The notes beneath the pieces are model-generated. The model saw only the letters and a program-made list of their open reading frames with translations. It was not told the origin of the DNA and did not search any database. A stretch of 64,000 nt of DNA from assembly GCA_900544615.1 (NCBI GenBank), contig UQVS01000004.1, forward strand, positions 1-64,000, read 5' to 3'. The first letter of the stretch is position 1. Each line of letters opens with the position of its first letter. The stretch is from an uncultured Oscillibacter sp. Lineage in GTDB: Bacteria; Bacillota; Clostridia; Oscillospirales; Oscillospiraceae. Below are positions 28,428-35,906 of the stretch, piece after piece. The translations under genes were made by a program, and so were the position numbers.

Positions 28428-28852
28428 AGCTTGTCATTATCGACGGACAGAGCGGCCGCATGGGCGCTTTGCTGGCGGAGCGGATCAAGGCGGCCAAGCT
28501 GCCCTGCGAAGTACTGGCGGTGGGTACCAACGCCATCGCCACAGCGGCCATGATGAAGGCCGGCGCCGATCAGGGAGCCACCGGGGAAAACCCGGTGCTG
28601 GTGGCCTGCCGCACGGCAGACGTCATTGCCGGCCCCATCGGTATCCTCTCAGCGGACGCCCTGTTGGGGGAGATCACCCCCGCCATGGCAGTCGCCGTGG
28701 GGCAAAGCCCCGCAAAAAAGCTGCTGCTGCCGGTAAACCGCAACTGCGGCCACACCGTGGTCGGCGTCCGGGATCTGACCCTTTCCCAACTGGCGGACGA
28801 GCTGGTAGAGCAGCTCCGTCCCCTGTGCCAAGAAGCACCCGTAACCCTGTAA
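28424..28852 (+). CDS. DUF3842 family protein
   Basis: 142 residues with the typical MKLVIIDGQSGRMGALLAERI start and GPIGIL, LPVNRCN-like and VVGV segments of DUF3842, a small Rossmann-like family widespread in Clostridia. Function unknown. It starts inside the stop of the kinase gene (ATGA overlap) and is followed 108 bases later by the ECF transporter gene. Confidence 0.85.
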   Translation: MKLVIIDGQSGRMGALLAERIKAAKLPCEVLAVGTNAIATAAMMKAGADQGATGENPVLVACRTADVIAGPIGILSADALLGEITPAMAVAVGQSPAKKLLLPVNRNCGHTVVGVRDLTLSQLADELVEQLRPLCQEAPVTL

Positions 28853-28960
28853 TCCACCGGCCAAGCCGGTATTTATAAAGTCCCCGCATCTCTCAACTGT
28901 GCCAGAAGGCACATCTCCCGTTCAAGACGGCAAATTTCTATTTGAAAGGGAGAATTTCCA

Positions 28961-29500
28961 ATGAATCAAACCAACTTCAAGTCCCTGCTGCGGCATATGG
29001 TCTATGCCGCCGTCTGTCTGGCGCTGTGCATGGTGCTGCCCTTCCTGACCGGGCAGATCCCCCAGATCGGCAGTGCGCTCAGCCCCATGCACATTCCCGT
29101 GCTGCTGGCCGGCTTCCTCTGCGGCCCCTGGTGGGCCATGGCGGTAGGCTTCGCCGCGCCGATGCTGCGCCACGTCTGGATGGGGATGCCCCCGCTGATC
29201 ACCGCCATTGCCATGAGCTTTGAACTGGCGGGCTACGGTCTGTTTTCCGGCCTGCTGTACCGGTTGCTGCCGAAGAAGACCGTCAACATCTATGTGTCCC
29301 TCATCGGTGCCATGATTCTGGGCCGGATCATCTGGGGCATTGCCATGGTGGTCATCTCCGGCGTCACTGGCTCCGCCTTCACATGGAGCGCATTCATGGC
29401 CGGCGCGCTGCTGAATGCCATTCCCGGCATCATCCTCCACATCGTGCTGATCCCCATTCTGGTGATGGCCCTGAAGCGGGCCAAGGTGCTGGACGCCTGA
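28961..29500 (+). CDS. ECF transporter S component
   Basis: Substrate-specific integral membrane subunit of an energy-coupling-factor transporter; 179 residues, about six helices. The FLTGQIPQIGSALSPMHIPVLLAGFLCGP stretch is characteristic of this S-component group (shown here only by its ends: FLTGQ...GFLCGP, residues about 28-55). The ligand is not readable; the adjacent kinase suggests a vitamin or nucleoside precursor. The shared EcfAA'T module would be elsewhere in the genome. RBS AAGGGAG. Terminators follow at 29569 and 29719. Confidence 0.88.
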   Translation: MNQTNFKSLLRHMVYAAVCLALCMVLPFLTGQIPQIGSALSPMHIPVLLAGFLCGPWWAMAVGFAAPMLRHVWMGMPPLITAIAMSFELAGYGLFSGLLYRLLPKKTVNIYVSLIGAMILGRIIWGIAMVVISGVTGSAFTWSAFMAGALLNAIPGIILHIVLIPILVMALKRAKVLDA

Positions 29501-29568
29501 TTTGGCAGATCCGTGAACCGTCCCGGATGGGACGGCTGGTAAAAAAATTCCATATTGCGATTTTTGTT

Positions 29569-29604
29569 GGAGTGACGCCGCATCAGCGGCGTCACTCCCG
29601 TCTT
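29569..29604 (+). terminator. Terminator after the ECF gene
   Basis: Perfect 13-bp-arm hairpin (GGAGTGACGCCGC / complement, 29569-29581 and 29586-29598) followed by CGTCTTTCC. Moderate T-run. Confidence 0.7.
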
Positions 29605-29718
29605 TCCCGAATGTGTCGGCAGCCGCAGAAGCAGCTGCGTCTGTCGGTCAGATCGCCGGTATTTCTGCGTACTCCCGGCTTGCGCCGCAGGTACGCTTCC
29701 CGGTATGCATTTCGCATG

Positions 29719-29765
29719 AAAGCCCCCACAGAGCAGGATCCTGCCTGCTTCATGGGGGCTTTTTA
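29719..29765. terminator. Bidirectional terminator between converging genes
   Basis: Arms AAGCCCCCA (29720-29728) and TGGGGGCTT (29753-29761), with T-run TTTTT on the plus strand and a run of A/T on the other side. It separates the ECF gene from the oppositely oriented dehydrogenase remnant. Confidence 0.75.
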
Positions 29766-29833
29766 ATCATATCGGTTTGATTTGCAGCCGGGAAACCGTT
29801 CAGGGCATTCCTTCGCCGCCGGAGAATCCCGAA

Positions 29834-30240
29834 TTACATTCCCTCGGAAGAACCGTTAGGCTCCAGCACGATCTTGACGGTCTCAGGGTCATAGAGAACC
29901 TTGTCCATGCACTCGAAGAAATCATCCAGAGGACGAATCTCGGAAATGGCCAGTTCCGGATCCACCCGCTTCTCCTCCATGGCTTTCAGAGTCTGGGGGA
30001 ACTTGAAGTGCTGGAATGTGGTTCCCAGATAGCTGAGCTGGCGGGTCACAAACAGCTTCATATCGATCTGCACCTGCTCGGCCACCTTCACGTTGTTCTG
30101 GAAGCCGTAGTTCACAAAGGTACCGCCCCGCTTGAGCAGATACAGGCTCCGGGAGATCAGCTTGGGATTGGCCGTGGTGTCAATGATGTAATCAAAGCCG
30201 TGGGGATACTGCTTTATCAGCCATGTGATGCAGCGGATGG
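29834..30240 (-). pseudogene. Truncated zinc-type alcohol dehydrogenase (C-terminal third)
   Basis: Minus-strand coding remnant that matches the end of the Rossmann domain and the C-terminus of medium-chain dehydrogenases: YPHGFDYIIDTTANP, YLLKRGGTFVNYGF, then AISEIRPLDDFFECMDKVL and a normal stop. The catalytic zinc domain and the GxGxxG cofactor site that should precede it are missing; upstream of about 30240 the frame continues only into unrelated sequence. The break lies some 300 bases from the prophage junction, so rearrangement at this locus is likely. Roughly 135 of the usual ~340 residues remain. Confidence 0.75.
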
Positions 30241-30336
30241 AGGCTGACCCGGACGCCTCCTCGCTGGTTTCGCCGGTAGCCCGCCGCATTGACTGACCCC
30301 CGCAGGCGGGTATATACAGCAAATCGAAAGTACACC

Positions 30337-30374
30337 AAAAAGAAATGCCACCCTAACGGGTGGCATTTCTTTTT
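30337..30374. terminator. Bidirectional terminator
   Basis: Hairpin with arms AAATGCCACCC / GGGTGGCATTT flanked by AAAAAG and CTTTTT, functional in both directions by appearance. Confidence 0.8.
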
Positions 30375-30498
30375 GCTTTGTATTGATGAAAAAGATGCAC
30401 CCACCCCGAAACCCCCGTCCCCTCAACCCGCAAACCAGCACAGCGTTTGCGGATTGAAAAGGAGGAGCAGCGGAATGAGCGCACTCTGACTTTTTTGT

Positions 30499-30537
30499 AA
30501 AAAAAGTCGGAGCAAGCGATATGCAGCTTGCTCCGAC
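30499..30537 (-). terminator. Terminator of the interrupted tRNA gene
   Basis: Perfect 12-bp-arm hairpin (GTCGGAGCAAGC / GCTTGCTCCGAC) followed on the minus strand by seven T. It directly follows the CCA end of the tRNA fragment, so it is the host tRNA terminator. Confidence 0.85.
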
Positions 30538-30538
30538 G

Positions 30539-30564
30539 TGGTGCCGGTGGTGGGACTCGAACCC
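30539..30564 (-). other. Prophage attachment site: displaced tRNA 3' end (att)
   Basis: The minus strand reads GGGTTCGAGTCCC (T-arm and loop) followed by the acceptor strand CACCGGC, discriminator A and CCA. Upstream of the T-arm the sequence is integrase coding, not tRNA, so only the 3' end is here. This is the usual scar when a phage integrates into a tRNA 3' end; the restored tRNA should lie at the far (right) end of the prophage. The implied acceptor GCCGGTG fits many bacterial tRNA-Leu genes, but the isoacceptor is not proven. Confidence 0.8.
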
Positions 30565-30576
30565 GACATGGAATGG

Positions 30577-31686
30577 TCAAAGATGTTGATTTTTCAGTGC
30601 GTGTTCCTCGTTATTAGCATTTTCATTAGCGTTTTCTTCCCTTTTCTTGGAATAGAAATCCGCCATGGCGGTCTGATATCTGGTGATATCGCTCTGCGCG
30701 ATGTGGGTGTAGATCTTGTGCATGGTTCCCGGATCGGACCAGCCGCCGATCTCCATGGCGATCTTTTCCGGCACCTGCAGGTGATATGCCAGGGAGGCAA
30801 AGCTGTGCCGAAGCCCATGCACGGTCACATCCGTAATCTTTGCCCTCTGGCAAGCCTTGTGGACCTCCACTCGCAGCGTGTCCTGGTCATAGTCCATAAT
30901 CGGACCGGACGGCTTACGCAGGCGCTCAATGGCCTCTGAGAGCTCTGGGATGAGGATAGGGACGCTGCGGGTGCTGGTTCGGTTCTTGTTTTGTTTCTTT
31001 CGCACCCAGGCAGTATCGTAACCACGAACGACTGCACCGGAGACTTTGATAAACGTCGGATTTTTCGGGATGTTTTCCCATTTGAGCGCGGAAATCTCCG
31101 AGATCCGCAGCGAGGACAGCGCCAGGAGCGCCGCCACAGCCACGCGGCTGCCTTTGATGGCATCAACAAACTGCGGAATCTCATCGGCTGTCAGAAAGGC
31201 CGTATCCGCCGGAGGAACCGATGGGAGTGTGAGTCCATTCATGGGGATCTCGTGCCCTGTCTGCTGACGGATGACCGTGCGCAGGAACTTAAATGCGTTG
31301 ACAACGGTTTTAGGACTGGCCAGGGCCATCTCTGCGTTGATGAGGCCCTGCCACTCGCTGTCCTGGATGCTGTCCACAGGCCGCTGCATGACGGTTTGGA
31401 AGCGGTGTTTCTGGATGGCCCGGTATCCACGGATGGTGGATGGCGACAATGTGCGGCTCTTGCGCTTGATATATTCGTCAATGGAGACGGTCAGCGTTGG
31501 TTCCTGTTCCGGCTCCTCCGGCTTTTCAGGTAGCCGCTTTCTTGCCAACCATTCTGCTTTGATGGCGGCCGCCTCCCTGGTGCAGTCTTTAGCAGTTGCG
31601 GCAGTGACGGGGATGCTCTCGCCGCCCAGGCGCAGCTGGATGAACCAACTGCCCGACGGCAGTTTCCTCGGAGCTGGGACTTTCAT
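30577..31686 (-). CDS. Tyrosine-type site-specific integrase
   Basis: 369 residues: N-terminal AP2-like arm-binding domain (GSWFIQLRLGGESIPV near 11-26), SAM-like core-binding domain (about 65-160) and catalytic domain. The active site is complete: Arg in LLALSSLRISEIS, HGLRHSFAS (HxxR), the GGWSDPGTMHKIYTH segment with the His/Trp position and nucleophilic Tyr. The ATG at 31686 has AAGGAGG at eight bases; an earlier ATG lies within that site. The stop is 12 bases from the tRNA fragment, typical of phage attP layout. No excisionase was recognised nearby. Confidence 0.95.
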   Translation of the reverse strand: MKVPAPRKLPSGSWFIQLRLGGESIPVTAATAKDCTREAAAIKAEWLARKRLPEKPEEPEQEPTLTVSIDEYIKRKSRTLSPSTIRGYRAIQKHRFQTVMQRPVDSIQDSEWQGLINAEMALASPKTVVNAFKFLRTVIRQQTGHEIPMNGLTLPSVPPADTAFLTADEIPQFVDAIKGSRVAVAALLALSSLRISEISALKWENIPKNPTFIKVSGAVVRGYDTAWVRKKQNKNRTSTRSVPILIPELSEAIERLRKPSGPIMDYDQDTLRVEVHKACQRAKITDVTVHGLRHSFASLAYHLQVPEKIAMEIGGWSDPGTMHKIYTHIAQSDITRYQTAMADFYSKKREENANENANNEEHALKNQHL

Positions 31687-31769
31687 GCGCTGCGCCTCCT
31701 TCCGCATAATACATTTGTTCGATTGCGTGATTAGAGAGAAGCCGCCCCGCCCGGGGCGGCTCCGCGGAT

Positions 31770-33425
31770 TTATTGGGCATCCTCGTCATCAGATGTACTG
31801 CCAGCCTGTGATGTAACTGCGGCGTTGTATTCCTCCCAACGTCGTTTGGCATCGGGGTCGTTCTTCATAGCGTCTTCGATTGCTAATGTCTCTCGATACT
31901 CGGCAGCTGCAGCATCCATTGTCCAAGACGTAGTGAGTCCCATCTTTTCGACCATGGCCTTGATATCGGAAATCGCAACACGGAAGAATTCTTTCCGGGG
32001 ATTGACCTTATTTACTTGCATCAGGGACAGAGCTTTGTGCAAGGATGTTTCAAGAGAAGGAGCATCGTCACTTTCGATGATAGCATGTACATCAAATGGG
32101 AAAGGCACAGAGGCGTCGCCGAGTTCTCGCACACGATCCAGCGGGTCCAAACGTCTAGTCATGCCAACCTTATAGACGTTTTCACCGAAGGAACCAAGAT
32201 TGGAGATAACGTAGACATTACCGTGCTTTGTCTGCTGGGCCATGGATAGTGCACGTTGACCACGTTCTTCGGCTTCGGCCAGTTTTTGCTTCAACTCTTC
32301 CAGCTTGGATTCATACTCCGCTCGGTTAGCTTCGTTGGCAGATTCAATCTGCTTCTGAGCTTTCTCCATGGCTTTACGGAGCATCTCTTCTTCCTTCGCA
32401 GCGTCCTTCATGGCCTTCTCGTACTCGCGGCGAGCACGCTCTTCCTCGCGGATCTGTTCACGCAAGCGGCGCTGTTCCTCCTGAGCCTGAGCTTTCAGTT
32501 CCTGTGCACGAACGCCCCACTTCAATTCCTCAAGGCGAGCAGCCAGGTACTCAGGGGTAATTACGGCATTTCGGAATGCGCGGCCATTAAAGTTTACCAA
32601 CTCATAGGCGTCCTTGATTTTCTGCTCCAGCGTTCCGTAGTTGTCTTTCTTTACTTTGGAGAGAATGGAGTCGACTTTACCATTGAATGCATCAATTACA
32701 AATGCTATTGCAGTGTCTTTTCTGGAGGCCTGTGCATAATCACAGACAGCAGCAGTTCCTGCATTGATCATCCGGGTGCTGTTCTCTCGGGCCAGCTTTA
32801 GTTGCTGACCGGCTTCGGTATAGCCGAAGTCTTCAGCGAGGTCATCCAGCAGAGAGTATGTAGGCTTCAGGTAACGGTCGCCGTATCCTTCAATGACGTT
32901 TTTCATGGCTACCGCTGTTTTTTCATAGTCTTTTGCTTTCCCTGCAATCTCATATGCTTCCCCTGCGATCTCCTTGGCACGGGTTTCGGCTTCAGTGATG
33001 ATTCGCTTAGACTCTACGTCGATGGATGCGAGTTTGTCTTCGGCTTTTTTGACTGCGGCATCATAGTCGGCTCGGCCTTTTGCTCGAATCTCCTTGGCGT
33101 CCTGCTTAGCATCAGAGAGTTCTTGGGCAGCGGCGGTCTTGAGACTTAAAATTTCGGTGTCGGCCTCCGCACGTTTTTTTTGAATCTCAGCATCAACATC
33201 AGCAATTCCCTGATATTTGGAAAGAGTGCTGACCTTACTCTCTAACTCTCGTTCTTTTTCCGCAGCAGATGCGAGATTGGTGCGAAGGTTTTCTACGTCT
33301 GTCTTGGTGCTATCCAGAGATTGGGTAAGACGACTGCTTTCCTCTTGAGCAGCAGATGCTTGTTTGGAGGCTTTACGCCATAGGACAAGGAAAACGATGG
33401 CGAGAATCAAAAAAATGATAGACAT
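31770..33425 (-). CDS. Membrane-anchored DUF4041 / GIY-YIG (T5orf172-type) protein
   Basis: 551 residues. One N-terminal membrane helix (about 2-16), a long Ala/Glu/Lys coiled coil to about 150, a DUF4041 region (about 160-300), a second Arg/Glu-rich coiled coil, then a GIY-YIG nuclease-like domain of the T5orf172 type (GNVYVISNLGSFGENVYKVG near 408-427, followed by TRRLDPLDRVRELGD). Such proteins are common in the lysogeny region of Firmicute prophages and are suspected of acting against other phages, which is not shown here. ATG 33425 is used; AAGGG lies ten bases upstream. Confidence 0.85.
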   Translation of the reverse strand: MSIIFLILAIVFLVLWRKASKQASAAQEESSRLTQSLDSTKTDVENLRTNLASAAEKERELESKVSTLSKYQGIADVDAEIQKKRAEADTEILSLKTAAAQELSDAKQDAKEIRAKGRADYDAAVKKAEDKLASIDVESKRIITEAETRAKEIAGEAYEIAGKAKDYEKTAVAMKNVIEGYGDRYLKPTYSLLDDLAEDFGYTEAGQQLKLARENSTRMINAGTAAVCDYAQASRKDTAIAFVIDAFNGKVDSILSKVKKDNYGTLEQKIKDAYELVNFNGRAFRNAVITPEYLAARLEELKWGVRAQELKAQAQEEQRRLREQIREEERARREYEKAMKDAAKEEEMLRKAMEKAQKQIESANEANRAEYESKLEELKQKLAEAEERGQRALSMAQQTKHGNVYVISNLGSFGENVYKVGMTRRLDPLDRVRELGDASVPFPFDVHAIIESDDAPSLETSLHKALSLMQVNKVNPRKEFFRVAISDIKAMVEKMGLTTSWTMDAAAAEYRETLAIEDAMKNDPDAKRRWEEYNAAVTSQAGSTSDDEDAQ

Positions 33426-33446
33426 GAACAATTTTCCCTTCTCTGA

Positions 33447-33463
33447 GTGTCCGAATTGGACAC
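33447..33463. repeat. Dispersed 17-bp palindrome, copy 1
   Basis: GTGTCCGAATTGGACAC, a perfect palindrome in the 40-base gap between two minus-strand genes. It is the first of seven full matches to GTGYCCRAWTYGGRCAC in the prophage. Confidence 0.9.
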
Positions 33464-33465
33464 TT

Positions 33466-33930
33466 TTATTTTTCTAATACCCTGTTTAGTTTGGATTTGA
33501 ATGGATGTAGGTTTTCTTCTTGCTCTTTTCTGATATCCGCCAGCATCTTTTGACTCAGAGCGTCAACTTTGCTTTGGACGCTCCCCCATGCAAGAGGCTC
33601 ACCTTCCGCGCCCATGTGGGCGTATTCATATAAGACCTGCGCTTCATAAAAAAGATCATCGGGGGCAAAAAGGCGGAGGCAATACAATGAAGCAGCTAAA
33701 TCATCGGTAGCCTCCTTATCAGGATGCCACAAGTACCGTTCGATACACTGGATGAAATCAGAATATGCAGATAATTTTTGAGAAAAATATGCGCCGGTGA
33801 AAGCGGATTTTTGGCTTTTCTTGACGGTGTATACGACACCGGCCATACCAAAAAGGCCGACGATGAGAGTGACCAGATTTCCGAAAAAGCTGGTGCCCAT
33901 GACATTTAAGACGGCATCTTTTATATCCAT
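33466..33930 (-). CDS. Small membrane protein, function unknown
   Basis: 154 residues with one membrane segment (about 17-37, NLVTLIVGLFGMAGVVYTV) followed by a basic stretch and a mostly helical cytosolic domain rich in aromatic and acidic residues. I do not recognise the family. It lies between the repressor and the DUF4041 gene on the same strand, so it is probably expressed in the lysogen; superinfection exclusion is one possibility, offered only from context. Confidence 0.65.
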   Translation of the reverse strand: MDIKDAVLNVMGTSFFGNLVTLIVGLFGMAGVVYTVKKSQKSAFTGAYFSQKLSAYSDFIQCIERYLWHPDKEATDDLAASLYCLRLFAPDDLFYEAQVLYEYAHMGAEGEPLAWGSVQSKVDALSQKMLADIRKEQEENLHPFKSKLNRVLEK

Positions 33931-33946
33931 GCTCTATACAGCCTCT

Positions 33947-34555
33947 TTAGAATTTCCCGCGCAGCTCCACGACCTTGCCGATGATGCGAACCGGAAGGGT
34001 GGCGATCTCGGCGGGGGAGTAGTGTTGTGGATCGTATGCGGGGTTGTTAGGCAGGAGCCAGAGGCTTCCGTCCGGCTCTTTTTTGATGCGTTTTACGGTA
34101 GCGCTGTCACCGTTGACCAGAATCACGGCGGTGTCGCTGGTCTCGGCATCCTCCTGCCGGCGGACGATGACCACATCACCGTCCCGGATACGCGGCTCCA
34201 TGGAACTGCCCTTGATGCGGAGTCCAAAGAACTCTCCGGTGGAGGCCATAGATGAATCTATTTCCTCGTAGTCAACGATGTTCTCCACGGCCTCGATGGG
34301 GATACCGGCGGCCACATCGCCCAGCACGGGGACCCAGGTGCCACCGGTAGACGCTGGTGTAGCGGTATCCCCCAAAAGCTGGTCTGTAGTAATTCCCAAT
34401 ATTTTTGCAATTTTAAGCACGGTCTCTGGATTAGGTGTTGCTTCACCTCGTTCCCACTTTCCAACTGCCTGTTGGGTAACAAAAAGTTGTGACGCCAAAT
34501 CCTTTTGGGAATATCCGCATTGTTTCCTGTAACGTCGCATTTGATCACCTAGCAC
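33947..34555 (-). CDS. CI-like repressor (XRE helix-turn-helix plus S24 LexA-type protease)
   Basis: 202 residues. N-terminal XRE domain (about 6-60; SQKDLASQLFVTQQAVGKWE), linker, then an S24 peptidase domain with cleavage-site-like VAAGIP near 80-85, nucleophile Ser in RIKGSSMEPRI and catalytic Lys in SATVKRIKK. It should keep lysogeny and be self-cleaved during SOS. The GTG at 34555 is used because GGTGG precedes it and it begins the conserved MLGDQMRRYRKQ helix; an ATG five codons later is possible. Its promoter carries an operator in the spacer. Confidence 0.92.
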   Translation of the reverse strand: MLGDQMRRYRKQCGYSQKDLASQLFVTQQAVGKWERGEATPNPETVLKIAKILGITTDQLLGDTATPASTGGTWVPVLGDVAAGIPIEAVENIVDYEEIDSSMASTGEFFGLRIKGSSMEPRIRDGDVVIVRRQEDAETSDTAVILVNGDSATVKRIKKEPDGSLWLLPNNPAYDPQHYSPAEIATLPVRIIGKVVELRGKF

Positions 34556-34576
34556 GAACCCACCTTCTTTCTAGGA

Positions 34577-34605
34577 CTATGTTACAACTACAAGTTGTTT
34601 ATATC
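34577..34605 (-). promoter_or_regulatory. Repressor promoter with operator O1 in its spacer
   Basis: Minus-strand TTGATA (34605-34600), 17-bp spacer, TAACAT (34582-34577). The spacer contains the palindrome CAACTACAAGTTG (34583-34595, perfect 5-bp arms), so bound repressor would block its own transcription. Confidence 0.75.
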
Positions 34606-34626
34606 AATAAAAAAAGAAAAAAAGCC

Positions 34627-34655
34627 TTGACAAACAACTAAAAGTAGCGTATATG
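34627..34655 (+). promoter_or_regulatory. Early rightward promoter with operator O2 in its spacer
   Basis: TTGACA (34627-34632), 17-bp spacer, TATATG (34650-34655). The spacer contains CAACTAAAAGTAG (34635-34647), matching O1 at 11 of 13 positions. It drives the Cro-like gene and replication genes. Confidence 0.8.
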
Positions 34656-34696
34656 TATAAATACAACCTATGGTTTTGAGAAAGGAGGTGCGCAAA

Positions 34697-34903
34697 GTGG
34701 AAAAAATCAGAGAACTACGGTTAGAACGCGGGGCAAGCATTAAAGCCGTTGCAGATAGCCTCGGTGTATCTCCTCAAGCCGTGGGAAAGTGGGAACGCGG
34801 TGAAGCCTATCCACAGGCATCCTTGCTTCCGAAACTGGCAGACATTTTGGGCGTCAGCATTGATGCCCTGTATGGCCGGGAAGCGGCCAGGGACACCACA
34901 TGA
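34697..34903 (+). CDS. Cro-like XRE regulator
   Basis: 68 residues that are almost entirely one XRE helix-turn-helix (IKAVADSLGVSPQAVGKWERG), very similar in its recognition helix to the divergent repressor (TQQAVGKWERG against SPQAVGKWERG), so the two may read the same operators. GTG start at 34697 with AGGAGG eight bases upstream; an ATG at 34670 lies too close to the promoter to be the main start. First gene of the early operon. Confidence 0.85.
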   Translation: MEKIRELRLERGASIKAVADSLGVSPQAVGKWERGEAYPQASLLPKLADILGVSIDALYGREAARDTT

Positions 34904-34917
34904 AAGGAGGATGAACC

Positions 34918-35184
34918 ATGCCGAGAGTAAAGCTGGGGACGCCTACACCGGCCCAGCAGCGGGCCGTGATGAACAAGATCATTAAGAAGGCCATGGTAGA
35001 CTGCGACATCGAGGACTACACGGCCCTGGGCCTGCGGATGGGCATGAGCCGACAGGCCATCAGCCGACGGATGAACGACGGAGGGTGGAAAGACGAGGAG
35101 CTATGGAAGCTGGTGCGGGTTCTGAAGCTGTCGGCGGAGCAGCTGGCGGCGATGCTGGGCGCATTGCCACGGCCGGCTGCCTGA
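34918..35184 (+). CDS. Small phage helix-turn-helix protein
   Basis: 88 residues; central helix-turn-helix-like segment (ALGLRMGMSRQAISRRMNDG, about 37-56). AAGGAGG lies seven bases before the ATG. Probably an early regulator (CII-like role or second Cro); no specific family recognised. Confidence 0.75.
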   Translation: MPRVKLGTPTPAQQRAVMNKIIKKAMVDCDIEDYTALGLRMGMSRQAISRRMNDGGWKDEELWKLVRVLKLSAEQLAAMLGALPRPAA

Positions 35185-35216
35185 GTTCACCATATCACAA
35201 GAAGGAGGAATTTACC

Positions 35217-35813
35217 ATGCCGCAAGACTACCCATCTGCGCTCCGATCGGCCCGTCAGACGACCCGACTCACGCAGGAGCAAGCGGCGGAGCTAGCGGAC
35301 GTGAGTCTGGAGAGTTATAAGGCCTACGAGTACGGCGGCCGGATGCCGCCCAGAGAGACTGCGGTACGACTATGCGAGGCCCTGGAGGCGCCATGGTTGG
35401 CGCTGGAGTATCTCAAGGAGATGGCCGAGCCGCTGGGCGTGCTGCCGGAGTCCATCCGGGTACAGTCTCTGCCGACGGCGGTGATCACGCTGATCAACCG
35501 GGTTTTCGCATTTGCCGACAGGCACCGAGACCGGCAGCTGCTGACCATTGCCGAGGATGGCATCATCGACGAGGCCGAGCGTCCCATGTTCGACGAGATC
35601 ACCGGCGATCTGGACGGCATCATCGGCGCGGCGCTGCAGGTGAAATACACGTCGGACGCGCCGCCGAATACAAAAAAAGAACGCCCCGAGGCTGGCACCT
35701 CAGAGCGTTCGGTTCAGGGACTTGCATCCAAGAACTATAGCAAAATTATTATACCACATCCGACACGGATTGCAAGCCCCACTTTGAGTCGGGAAGGGGG
35801 CGTATCCCGATGA
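35217..35813 (+). CDS. XRE-type regulator with a helical C-terminal domain
   Basis: 198 residues. N-terminal XRE domain (YPSALRSARQTTRLTQEQAA... region, about 5-60), then a helical domain containing NRVFAFADRHRDRQLLTIAED near 99-119 (ends shown: NRVFAF...AED) and a Ser/Thr/Lys-rich tail. Such proteins are common early genes in Clostridia prophages. The ATG at 35217 has AAGGAGG upstream; the longer frame has none. Confidence 0.8.
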   Translation: MPQDYPSALRSARQTTRLTQEQAAELADVSLESYKAYEYGGRMPPRETAVRLCEALEAPWLALEYLKEMAEPLGVLPESIRVQSLPTAVITLINRVFAFADRHRDRQLLTIAEDGIIDEAERPMFDEITGDLDGIIGAALQVKYTSDAPPNTKKERPEAGTSERSVQGLASKNYSKIIIPHPTRIASPTLSREGGVSR

Positions 35814-35902
35814 GCGGCTGGGAATTGTTTTTTACCGTGCTGGGCGTGAGCAGGATCGTGTCCTTGCTCTTCCGTCTGGTGGATGTTATTGAGAGAGGGT
35901 GA
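35810..35902 (+). CDS. Possible 30-residue membrane peptide
   Basis: Overlaps the preceding stop (ATGA) and encodes a single hydrophobic helix (WELFFTVLGVSRIVSLLF). AAGGGGG lies nine bases upstream. It ends four bases before the next gene. Tight packing supports it, but it is very short. Confidence 0.45.
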   Translation: MSGWELFFTVLGVSRIVSLLFRLVDVIERG

Positions 35903-35906
35903 GCGG

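Larger units (their letters stand above)
30241..30576. other. Host side of the prophage junction
   Basis: Non-coding stretch between the dehydrogenase remnant and the integrase. It contains a bidirectional terminator (30337-30374), a poly-T tRNA terminator (30499-30537) and the tRNA 3' fragment (30539-30564). No gene seen. Confidence 0.7.

Noticed and set aside
28853..28960. Riboswitch before the ECF transporter gene
   Set aside because: Only short hairpins (GTGCC..GGCAC) are visible; no match to TPP, FMN, cobalamin or other aptamer cores.
30539..30620. Complete tRNA gene at the junction
   Set aside because: Only the T-arm and acceptor end are present; upstream bases are integrase codons and cannot form D and anticodon arms.
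30577..34555. Excisionase gene beside the integrase
   Set aside because: No small basic winged-helix protein found between integrase and repressor; it may be elsewhere or absent.
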